Positions 11,499 to 21,644 of a stretch of DNA of 64,000 bases are shown here, one piece after another (position 1 is the stretch's first letter; each line of letters starts with the position of its first letter). The stretch comes from Limonium bicolor (lineage: Eukaryota; Streptophyta; Magnoliopsida; Caryophyllales; Plumbaginaceae). A program made the translations under genes and the position numbers. The stretch is from NCBI GenBank assembly GCA_023374045.1, contig CM041780.1, positions 169,752,085 through 169,816,084 on the forward strand, read 5' to 3'. The notes under the pieces were generated by a model. The model was given only the letters and a program-made list of their open reading frames with translations. It was not told the origin of the DNA and searched no databases.

Positions 11499-14400
11499 TG
11501 TAACACCCTACCGGTAATCACACCATTATCCTCTGACCTGTCTCATATATCAACAACAACGCAGCGGTAATACCAACTCAACCGGGGGTGAAACAATGCC
11601 GTTAGTCACCCGCGTGACTAACTAGGCCAATCCAACTCAATCAAAACAACAAATACAATATCGGTCTGATGGGTCTTATACCGAGTACACTATACAAACG
11701 ATGCTTCCTTTACTTAGACAGTTCTCAAGTCAATGCAACCTTTAACACCACAATATACAATACAATAACCATTCAATACTATGCCGAGTATCTACAATTC
11801 CCAAGTTTATCAATGACCCTTCGGTCTTACAAATCCACAATACATAAATACAATTCCCTTAACAACTACCCGTATCAAAACAACCCCGTCCTACTCTCGA
11901 ACGGTGTCCGGCTTAGCTGTCAGACTCTTACAGTGTTCATATTCACTTCAGGTACCTGCACACTAAAAACGTTCCCCCTAGGGGGTCAGCTTACGCTGAA
12001 TATGACTTCCGCATACCCCGCGTACTAGCGAGGGTACGCCGACTAATTGGTCGAGAGCATGCGGTTCATTTTAGCATAACAACATGCATACAACATACAT
12101 TATATGTACATTCACAATCAAGTTCAACATTGAACACAAGCACTATCACACACATCAAGGGTTGGTTCAATATGTTCTTTAATTAGGCTTGAGGGTTTCT
12201 ACCTCACCATGCCTTACTCAACTACTCATGTACTACCCACTCCCTTGGGTACTCTTACTCACAATCTCAACAAGGTCTACAACACTCAACTCAATTCCCC
12301 ACTCAACTCAAATTCTCAAGTCCCACAAGCCACAACTCAATTTTCAACACTCACATACTCGATTCCATACTCAATACTCAATACTCAAGTTCCCAAAATA
12401 CCCAATGCTCAAGGTACATGTTAAGTCGATCTCACGACCTCCGGGCAGGGTCATACACAAGACCCACCACCGGGCTCAAATACAAATAGGGCTATACAGT
12501 TAGCTCCTCAAATACTCAAATGACCGGTTCACTACCGGACTACTCAAATTCCCACAACTCCTCTCTCGGAGTCAATTCACAATCTCAAGGATTAGCCTAG
12601 AAGTATCTCTCTCGATAACATCTAATGGCTTAGGGAATTCCTCAATGTCTAGTATTCTAAGATTTAAGGTTTCAACCAACTTATTGAATACTCTCATGTT
12701 CAGGACATTGCTCATGTTAGTCGGTTCCTCTCATTGGGGTTCGACTATATTTCTAAGGGGTTTGGTAATCCCTTACCATTCATTACTTTACTCAAGGTTC
12801 GTATTTCGAACAACCTTCCAATCCTCTAGTTAGAGGTTACTTATATACTTCCACTAATATTTTTCGTGTGGGTTTAGTCATTTCGGTTCTCTAACCGTTA
12901 TCGGGAGGTTACTACTCCCGTATACCTTCTCACGTTCGAATATGTTCTTAGGGTTATGTTACCGTGTATGGTGTCGATAGTTGTGGTGTGTCCCACCTTT
13001 TATTAGCTCGCACTTGACTCTTTCTACGAGTCTCTACTCACACAAGACTCAACTATGAGTCGCACTACCACACACAATCACATTCGAGCAATTCATTCAC
13101 ATTCCACATTTCATGAATTGTACAAACTTCAGTTTAACCAACAATTCAACCACAAGCAATATCATACAAACACAAGGAAGTACACACAATCCGATTCGTG
13201 CATTTATCTTGTTAGGTGATCACACAATCAAACAAACACAAATCGGGGTAACCAAGTTAGGATACAGAGCATGAGGAAATCATACCTTTCACCGGGGTTT
13301 ATCTTTACCGGGGGTTCTCATGTTCTTTGGCTCACCCTTGTTCCTCGAATCATATTCTTGAACCACTAATTATATGTCAAATGGTTCAATTATTATTAAG
13401 GTGTTACGGTATGTACATCATTGCTACTCCCGTACTTACCCCGTTATCCCGTTATTTCGGTTTAAACTTAATGTACTTAAACCCACAACTATCTCAATCA
13501 CTTCCAACCTTTGTTTATACTTCTTAGGACTTTAAAGGTCACCAAACAACTCCTAAACATCATCTAAAACCAATACCATTCAAACCCCCATCATTTAAAC
13601 CCTTAAAAAACACATTTTGTTGAATTCTGGGGGTGGTCCGGGACCTGGTCCGGACCCTAGGTCCCGGACCAATACTGCTGCTAACTCTCGGCCATATTTT
13701 CATAGGTGGTCCTGGACTTGGTCCTGGACTTAAGTCCCGGACCAATTCTGCATTTGCTCTCGGCATGTTTTTAAGGGGTGGCCGGGACTTGGTGATCCTA
13801 GGTCCTGGACCTTGCTAAAACCTGCAACATACATTATTTTTCAGCCCTATCAATCCTTAAACCACCCTTAATCTTTCCTAATCTTTCCACAAGTTTCCTA
13901 CACATTTTAACACCTCAAAACACTCCTTGAACCACCTCAAATCCTTGGTCAAATCCCTACTCCAATTCTTGTTCAAATCCAACAATTCAAGTTCTCACAT
14001 TTTGCGTTTTTCACTCTTTTGCATTTCTAACTTGTCCTTGCTAGTTTTTACATCTTACCAAGCCTACCAAATCACTTAATGACCATACCAATTCATTCCT
14101 AGATATACACCATTCTAAAACCCAAGTCCAACTCTCATTTCCTAAGTCTTGCACACTTGCTCCTTTCTAGTTTTTCCCAAAGCATTCCAACACTTATTGC
14201 TACAGATTTTTACCTCTCCTCTATTAGTTCCCCAAATGCCATTTCAAGGCTACAACTACACTCCAAACAACACTACAAACACCTAGGTTCTCTAATACGC
14301 TAAGTCATCTTTAAACACTTGTTTTTCTACCAAAAATTTGCCATGACCTCCCCATAAACTGCACATGTCCAAACATCTCTTTTTCACCATTTTCAATCCT

Positions 14401-15956
14401 AAACTAGCCACACCCTTACAAGGGTCCTACCAGCACATAATATATATCCTCAACACTTCATTAAACACAATATAGCTCCCAAAATCAAACACATTGGCAC
14501 TTAGGCCCTTAAATCAACACAAGTTCACATTCTCTCTCAAATTTAACCAACTACATCAATTCCCACCGTTTGGGTTCATTATTTTAATTTAACCCTCCCC
14601 AAATTCTTAAACAATCAAAACAAGCATTAAGGTGAGTTTCTTACCTTAAGCTCACAAATTCCTCTTTTGATTCTCCTCTTGTTCCTCCTCTTCTCAAAAT
14701 CGGTCAACAGGGAATGGAGTTTCCAAACTCCATCCCAACATTCAAGAAACACAAAAATGCATTGAATTAATTCTCTAAACCCTTGGGAAACTCTAAATCA
14801 ATTTAAGGCTTAAGCACAAGGTTAGGGTTTACCTTTTGGAGCCTTTTAAGATGGGTTCTCACCCTTGAATCAAGAAGGGAATTACTCCACCATTAGAGGG
14901 TTGAAATGAAGCTCAAAATCAAGAAGAAAACAAGGTGTTACAAAGAGTAAAAATCGGTCACCTAAGGAGGGAGAACCAAAATGAGTTTTTCAATGAAATT
15001 TTTACCTTGTTTGAAAGAGGAGACTCCAAGCTACAAGGTGATGTGCTTTTCTCTTCAAATGGGGAAAACCCATGGAGATGAAGTTCTTCATTTTCGAATT
15101 TTGAAAAGAGGGAATGATAGAGAATGATGAGGGGAGTTCAAATATGTAATTTATTTTTGATTTGGAGCTCAAATGGAGCTTGGGTATGAAGAGGAAGTGA
15201 GCTAGCCATGGGAGCTCTTGTAACAGCTCAAAAATCGCCAGAGGTGGGGAAGGAGGAAGGAGCTCACGGTGGAAGGAGGAAAAAGGGAGGAGAGAGAGAA
15301 GGAAATGAGAGGAAAGAGAGGGTAAAGGTGCTTTATCACTTTTTGCTTTATTTGCTTTTTTTCTTTTTCTTTCTAACTAGCTAAATGTGAGTGTGTGAGA
15401 GGGATGTCTCACAATTAAAAACCGGCCCACATAATTATTACAAGCTGGAGCGTTTTTCGTCTTTTACAGAAAACGCTCGTTTATTTACCCGGTTTAGCAC
15501 TATTCACTAACCGGGCCTTTTCCGGAATTTTCTCGTTTCATTAATTTTAATGGTTATTATACTCCCATGAATGTTTATTTAGTTATTAAATGAACTATAA
15601 TTTTTTTTTTACGGATTCGTTTGACCACTCAAAGTCACGTTTTCGGGTTTTCTCGAAAAACGTGCGCTAAAGCTTTATTAGTGTTTTTAATTCTTTTTAT
15701 GGATCTGTTTTCTTCGGGAATTGTTCCCCTATATTATTTAGGCATTATTAAGCCTTTTAAATTCATTTAGTACCCTATTTAAGGTTGTATTTTTCCTAGG
15801 GTCACTTAACGCTCGTTTTAGCGTTTTTCGCTCTTTAAGCGTTTTTATTATTTCTTTTGGATTTATTCTCTTTTACCAAAATTCATTAGGCACTAATAGG
15901 CCTACAATATCGTATTAGAGTAATTTAATCACCCTAATTAAGTACGGGGTATTTCA
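11499..15956 (-). repeat. 4.46-kb 5' LTR of the LARD-like element
   Basis: On the plus strand it starts TGTAACACCC and ends GGGGTATTTCA. On the minus strand it therefore starts TGAAATACCCC and ends GGGTGTTACA, giving TG...CA termini. The primer site follows 5 bases further on. No ORF of note lies inside. The interior is low-complexity in places: CTCAA-rich at 12230-12420, a GGTCC-rich array at 13627-13815, and purine-rich at 15220-15330. The base after the LTR begins gtaat, the likely TSD, whose partner is outside the window. Confidence 0.75.
13627..13815. repeat. GGTCC/GGACC palindromic repeat, about 2.5 units of 70-75 bp
   Basis: Inside the LARD-like LTR. Each unit starts ggtggtcc-ggac(c/t)tggtcc, carries a self-complementary ggtccggacc-type core and a ggtcccggaccaa stretch, and ends ctctcggc-at-ttt. 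Unit starts are near 13632, 13708 and 13779; the third is shortened. It is the only markedly GC-rich part of the LTR and could fold into hairpins. Confidence 0.65.
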
Positions 15957-15961
15957 GTAAT

Positions 15962-16212
15962 CGTGGTGACTCTGTGCTTCTTGAGTGGTGGGGTTTAGGT
16001 GAGGTGTTAGTTAATGGTGGTAAGCATAAAATCGGCTTTGTAAAGGATTAGGGCTCATTGGAGGAGGTTTTACAATTGGAGGGGAGTGTTACTGCTAGGG
16101 CTTGGGTAATCCTCGTATAGTTCGATGGGTTATGGACCTTGTCTCGGAGGAGGCTCCTGATTTGGTGTTCGTGTCAGAAACCAAATCAACTATGTGTGAA
16201 ATGGAGTTGGTT
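15962..16212 (+). pseudogene. LINE fragment: leader and start of endonuclease domain
   Basis: From about 16095 the plus strand encodes LGNPRIVRWVMDLV then PDLVFVSETKS, the first conserved block of the AP-type endonuclease of plant L1 LINEs (usual form SWNxRGLGNPxTV...PDIVFLxETK). The sequence stops at the CACTA insertion at 16213. The continuation after the CACTA (33105) is already in the RT domain, so roughly 400 codons between them were lost earlier. Bases 15962-16095 hold no recognisable coding sequence. Confidence 0.75.
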
Positions 16213-17400
16213 CACTACAAGAAAACAGCAGTATCACAGACGGAATATTCCGTAGGTAAAAGTTACATTTCCGTATGTAATGACAATCATAGACGGAATC
16301 CGTAGGAACTTTCCGTCTGTAATAAACGGGTCAGTAATAGTATTCCGTCGACGGAAAACGCACTCCATCGGTGAATTATTATCATTTACCGACGGAAATT
16401 TCCGTCTCAGAAAATTATTATCACCTATGGAATATTCTGTCTCAGAAAACTGTTATCACCTACGAACATTTCCATCTCAGAAAATGATTATCACCTACCG
16501 AATATTCTGTCTCAGAAAACTGTTATCACCTGCGGACATTTCCGTCTCAGAAAATGATTATTACCTACGGAAATTCCGTCTCAGGTAAAGTGATCACCAA
16601 CAGAATGTTCCGTCTCTGATATGTTATCACCTGCCAAAATTTTTTGTTTCAGATATTATTACCTACAGAATGTTTCACCTCAGATAATGTTATTACCTAC
16701 GAATTCTTCATCTCATAAGTTATCACCTACGAAATGTTTTGTACCTATTTCACAAACAAAACACATATAACCTGAATAATATATAAGAAACTATTAAATT
16801 CATAACTGAAACACATGTGACATTTTATAATATGCTACATAAAGTAGTTATATCCATAGTCACAACATTCATAAAATAGTCTTCATAACTAGCAAATGTT
16901 TCCATAAGAAAGAAACTATAAGACGTTTCTCATTAGAATTCAAATACTACAACACCCATATCCTACCAAAAGTTTACAGTATTCAAGTCTACTGATCACT
17001 ATGACAATCATTTTCAGATTTACATCATAGGAGACACATATTCTTCAGTTGAGAGCTTCATGTCCTTTCAGCTACTTCCAAATCTGCAAAAGAAAACACA
17101 TATAGTTTAATAGAAGATAAAACTACACTATACAAGAAGCAACTTCAAATATAAAAAATCATTGACTTCAAGTATCACATTAACTTCACCAGACTCATGA
17201 AAACATTAACTTCAAAATCTACAAAAGAAAGCATAGCTCATAATCAGTCATAAGTTCAACAACAAATGACTTGCAATGTGCCAAAACCCTAAAAGAATCA
17301 AGTTCAACCAGTCACACACTTAAATAATAGCAAAAACCGGATCAAAAGATGCACATAATGTAGATCATAAACAGAGCTTAAAGGGGTCACAAAACTAAGC
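16213..17400 (-). repeat. Right-type CACTA terminal arm, inverted
   Basis: Starts with the terminal repeat and carries about ten subterminal words of the form cctacggaat/ttccgtctca to about 16740. It continues with blocks (ctgcaaaagaaaacac, agcatagctcataatcag) that match 18990-19991 and 44700-45674 in reverse complement. Together with 18950-19991 it forms a roughly 1-kb inverted repeat. Confidence 0.75.
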
Positions 17401-17648
17401 ACAAGTGCTGGTCAAAATCAACCATAGCAACAACAACATACAGAGGCAAAAATGTTAAATTACAGCAGCATAACACTTACAAAGAAGCACTTAGACAATA
17501 GCAGCAAGCAGGTGATGTGTGAGCTTAATTCAAAACAGATACACAAGGCTTAATTAAGCCCCATGGAAGCAAATTCAACCAGCCACATAATGTGGCTTAA
17601 TCAAAGACAAAACTAAATAGGAATATTCTTTGTTATATATTCTTTGTT

Positions 17649-18111
17649 ATACTCCTTGGTATTGGAATTGGGTTCACCTACCAGGTATATAATATGTATA
17701 TATTTACTAATATATATTCTTTGTTATATATGAATGAATTAATTAATTAGAATCAAGTGTGGTTATATATATGCAGACAATCCCAATTTACTTGACAGAT
17801 ATGGCGCCTGCAAAATTCAGAGGAGCATTAAACATAGGGTTTCAGATGGCAATAACAATAGGAATATTCTTAGCTAACATGATAAACTACTTTGTTTTAA
17901 ACTATGGAGAGAAAGGATGGAGATCTGCACCGGTGTAATTATCACTATCGGATCATTTGTGTTACCAGACACACCAAACTCACTAATTGACAGAGGCAAA
18001 TCAGAAGAAGCAAGAAGCATGCTTAAGAAGATTCACGGTACAGACAATGTGGAAGAAGAGTACAAGGATTTAGTTGAAGCTTGGGAGACATCAGAAAAAG
18101 TAACAATTTAG
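17649..18111 (+). pseudogene. Captured hexose transporter (STP-like) fragment with intron
   Basis: Exon 1 end (17649-17684) encodes ILLGIGIGFTYQ. An intron of 92 bp follows (17685-17776, GT...AG). Exon 2 encodes [19 protein letters not shown], then [20 protein letters not shown] and GEKGWR. This matches the central part of plant sugar transport proteins (major facilitator superfamily proton/hexose symporters of the plasma membrane). A small loss just after GWR shifts the frame, and coding resumes with [21 protein letters not shown] and GTDNVEEEYKDLVEA. Keeping the intron shows DNA-level capture rather than retroposition. It lies between CACTA termini at 16213 and 18857. It is only about 125 codons of a protein normally near 500, with a frameshift, so not functional. 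Confidence 0.85.
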
Positions 18112-18499
18112 ATAGCCAGGGCACCGGAATACAAGAGAATCCAATTTAGGACAGAGACGTATACGTGAGAATCAAATTTAGGACAGCCAAATGCACACAA
18201 TCTAGAGAATTTAAACCACAAAACCAACACCATAAGAGTTCCAGCACATATTCTAAAATAACGTGAGGCTTGAAGTCGTGTCTGTAAGAAATGCTACCTG
18301 TTAAAATGATTGATGGGAATTAGGGATTGATGAAAATAATTAGGGTTGAGTGGGAGATACGAACCAGATAACGCATCCAAGGTCTCTGATTGATGAGAAC
18401 AGCAACACAAACTCGCCACTACAACCGATTGTCGAGGGAAGTTTTAAGTTTTCAGCAGGCGGGAGGGAGAAGTTCCGCCGAAATGCAGTTCATACTGCT

Positions 18500-18857
18500 T
18501 CTATTACTTTCTGGTTTGAGAATAAAAGAATGAAGTTAATTAGTCGTATACTTATAAATTATTTCCTACGGATTAATAGACTTTTACCTACAAAAATTAT
18601 GTCTCTAAAAAATACATCTATTAGTGAACATTTTCCCACCAAAATTTTAGAACACCCGCGTGTAAAATTGAGCAATAGTTTTACATACGGAAATATTTCC
18701 GTCAGTAATGAGTTAACATTCCGTCGGTAGTAGTTCGTATTACTATGATACCTCTTCCGTAGGAGATTTTGTAAAATTCCGTAGGTAAAGATGTTTTTTA
18801 CGTATGGATTAATTCCGTAGGAAATTTTCCGTCTGTGATACTACTGTTTTTTTAGTG
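18500..18857 (-). repeat. Internal left-type CACTA terminus
   Basis: Read on the minus strand from 18857: CACTAAAAAAACAGTAG then TATCACAGACGGAAAATTTCC-type sequence and tcctacgg words, as at 33104 and 40976. With 16213 it would bound a 2.65-kb element carrying the transporter fragment, but the flanking triplets differ (gtt against aat). Confidence 0.65.
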
Positions 18858-18949
18858 AATCAATGTTTGATACTCTATTGTTTTCTCTTTTTATATAGCG
18901 AGACATCCATTCTTTATTAAGTTTGTTTGATTATCTCACATAGAAGAGA

Positions 18950-19991
18950 AGAATATTTTTAATTGTGTATATAGCAGTATATGGACCAAGTTCATGCTTC
19001 AACCTTTGATTAAATCACAGTAGTTGAACTTGATTCTTTTTGGGGTTACATTGCAAGTTGTTTGTTGTTGAACCATGGATTGATTATGAGCTATGCTTTC
19101 TTTTGCAGATTTAGAAGTAGCTGGATTCAAGGGACATGGAGCTCTCAACTGAAGTATGTGTGTTTTTTATGATGCAAATGTGAAAATGATTGTCATAGTG
19201 ATCAGTTACCTAAATACTGTAAAACCTTTGTTAGGAGATGGGTGTTGTAGTATTCGTATTCTTATGAGAAACGTCCTATAGTTTCTTTCTTATGGAAACA
19301 TTTGCTAACTAGTTATGAAGAATATTTTGTGAATGTTATGATTATGGATAAAACTACTTTATGTATCACTTTGTAAAGGCTAATCTCAAGTGTTTCAGCA
19401 TATGAATGTAATAGTTGTTTATATTATTCAAGATATGTGTCTTGTTTGTGAAAATTATTAGGTACAAAACATTTCGTAGGTGATATAACAATATGAAAGA
19501 TTTCGTAGGTAATAAGATTATCTGAGACAGAATTTTCCGTAGATGATAAGTAATTCAGAGGTGAAACATTTCGTAGGTAATAATATCTGAGACGGAATTT
19601 TTCGTAGGTGATAAGTAATTCAGAGATGGAACATTTCGTAGGTAATAATATCTGAGACGGAATTTTCTGTAGGAAATAATTATTTTCTGAGACAGAAATT
19701 TCCGTCGGTGTGAAATATTTTCTGAGACGGAAATTTCTGTAGGTGATAACTATTTTCTGAGACGAAAATTTCTGTCGGTGATTATATTATTACCTACGGA
19801 GTTTTTCGTCAGTAAAAGTTCATAATATCACCGACGGAATTTGTTTTCACAGACGGAATAGTATTACCGACCCGTTTATTACAGACAAAATTTTGCTATG
19901 GAATTTTCCGTCTGTGATTGTCATTACATACGGAACTTTAGCTTTTACATACGGTATATTCCGTATGTGATACTGCTGTTTTCTTGTAGTA
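18950..19991 (+). repeat. Internal right-type CACTA terminus
   Basis: Homologous in order to 44480-45674 of the second CACTA, with a 150-bp internal deletion near 19110. The subterminal part (19460-19960) has many ttccgt(a/c)ggtgataa and gagacggaa words. The end reads TTTTCTTGTAGT, with the expected last G replaced by A at 19991. Its matching left end is not adjacent, so it is a remnant of a nested or rearranged element. Confidence 0.7.
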
Positions 19992-20326
19992 ATAGAAAAT
20001 AAATATAAAGTCAAGAGATTATTAAACAAAGTCTGGACCGGATTACACAATAAGGTATTCTCGTACAAATCGGCAATCAGCATATCACAATTAATGCTGA
20101 AGGTATTATCAGACAAACCAGAAATCACAGTTGCTGAAACACCTGGAAATGGTAACTATATTATAAGGTATACTACAGACAGCAAACGGTCTACAATTGC
20201 TCCAATTCGTATGCACTTGACGCCCCCTGTACTTCAATTGGTTAATTTGCTGGAGACATTATTAACTTAACCAAATATAGCTGTTGTTCAACTTTTCATC
20301 TTAGATGATCATCATCATTATCAGCA

Positions 20327-20505
20327 TTCAAAAATGGAGTTCCTATTGATCATCCGGTACATACAAACCCAAAGCCCAATTACTGATGATGATGATATGT
20401 GTCTAACTTAACTAAATACATCCGTTGTTCAACTTTCCTTAAAGCCACTCTATGTGGAGAACAAATACAACAATCCACCTGTGTTGATCACTGAAAATGG
20501 TAACT
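20327..20505 (+). pseudogene. Probable GH1 beta-glucosidase remnant
   Basis: Two short coding pieces lie in different frames. FKNGVPID (20327-20350) resembles the xNGVPIG block, and YVENKYNNPPVLITENG (20451-20499) resembles the GH1 block YxxxKYNNPxIYITENG, whose Glu is the catalytic nucleophile. A GT follows one base after ENG codon 2 (20500), where plant GH1 genes commonly have an intron. A 34-bp stretch is duplicated around 20266 and 20406. This is probably a second host fragment carried by the CACTA. Too short and broken to be a working enzyme; identification rests on two motifs. Confidence 0.45.
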
Positions 20506-21454
20506 AATTATAAACCTAATATATATTAAATCTGTGAAGATCTTATCTACTGCAACATTTCAGCTAGCTAAGTATTCTCTGAATGGCAAGCACTGTGTGG
20601 TTTCCAGGACTCAGCATTACAGGATGAGATGATTATTTTTTTGGCTTGTATGATTGTACTGGGAAGGTAAACAAAATTTGTTATACTCCTAGTGGTTCTA
20701 GTGGATTGAGACTTGTCCTGGGGCAAATAAGGTCATGAGTCAATTCCCGTCCCTTATAACTTCCGACTCCTATTGTGTTTTATCTTTCCTTAATTGATTG
20801 AATCATTGGTATTCTGTATTTGATAAAAAAAACTTAGTTAGCTAGATGATTGACATACACATGTAGTAAAATAACACAAATAATTAGTCAACGCATCCAG
20901 TTGGTCAATTTATCATCATGCAACAAATAATTCACAACCGAACATGCCTTGGAAGATCCACCAACAGATCCAATAGCATTGCATGGTTGAAGTGCCATGT
21001 TTGAATTGACCGAATAATGAGTTGAGCTCTAGATGAATTTGTTTTGAATTATCATGGCTAGCTCCTTACTTCTGCGGAAAAAATCCTGCAATTAGTAATG
21101 GATGCAAAATTACTACAAGAGACATTGTACAGTAATTTTGTATATGCAAAATTATTCATATGAAGACCAATAGGAATAATCATCTAGATAAAAAAAACCA
21201 GGCCAATGTTTTTCCTGAATTTTGGTTCCGTAAATGCACACACAGATAGAAATCGAAATTCACAAATAAAAGCCTCAGTCCTCTCAGACAACAAAGAACT
21301 ATGTATAAAGTCAACGGAATTCTATTTCAACAACTAAGTATAACAGAGAGCCAAACACAAGCCGATGTCATTCATGTCATGCTTGGATTACAGAATCATG
21401 CATATAGCAACAGTATACCACCTGCAAAGCCATCCGTCCTCACATTCATTCAAA
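20506..21454. other. CACTA interior without recognisable genes
   Basis: A/T-rich sequence between the GH1 remnant and the copia insertion. A weak FGLYD-like reading at 20629-20645 could belong to the GH1 fragment; otherwise I see no domain, RNA gene or tandem repeat. Confidence 0.4.
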
Positions 21455-21459
21455 ATGAT

Positions 21460-21644
21460 TATTGAAAGGAGAGGAGCGTTAATATAACGAATTTAATCTC
21501 AGATGTATTGCTTGTGTATTACATTACATTCTAGAGTCCTTATTTATAGTAAGTATAGAGAACATGTAATTGGACTCTACTAACAATCAAGGCCTCTGGG
21601 CCATATATGTAAAATAAACTCACGGCCCATACTATGGGCTTACA
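21460..21644 (-). repeat. 3' LTR of the minus-strand copia element
   Basis: On the minus strand it starts TGTAAGCCCATAG. It matches 31196-31383 except for short indels, for example catactatggg against catatactatggg. A TATAAATA promoter-like box lies at 21541-21548 (minus). Confidence 0.88.

Larger units (their letters stand above)
1..15956 (-). mobile_element. LARD-like LTR retrotransposon, 5' part only
   Basis: A minus-strand LTR element whose 5' LTR is 11499-15956 and whose interior runs leftward through 11498-9870 and 454-1, leaving the window. The interior is split by the Tekay-type insertion at 455-9869. About 2.1 kb of interior is visible and none of it shows gag or pol in any frame. 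Long LTRs plus a non-coding interior define LARD-type elements, but a coding part could still lie beyond position 1. The LTR ends in ggtgttaca followed by a tRNA-iMet-type primer site, as in the Tekay element here, so it may be a Tekay-derived non-autonomous element (inference). The opposite LTR and its TSD are not in the window. Confidence 0.7.

Noticed and set aside
16213..18857. Independent 2.65-kb CACTA element
   Set aside because: Both ends are good CACTA termini, but flanking triplets differ (gtt against aat), while 16213 pairs with 33104 by TSD and LINE continuity. Kept as an internal unit rather than a separate insertion.
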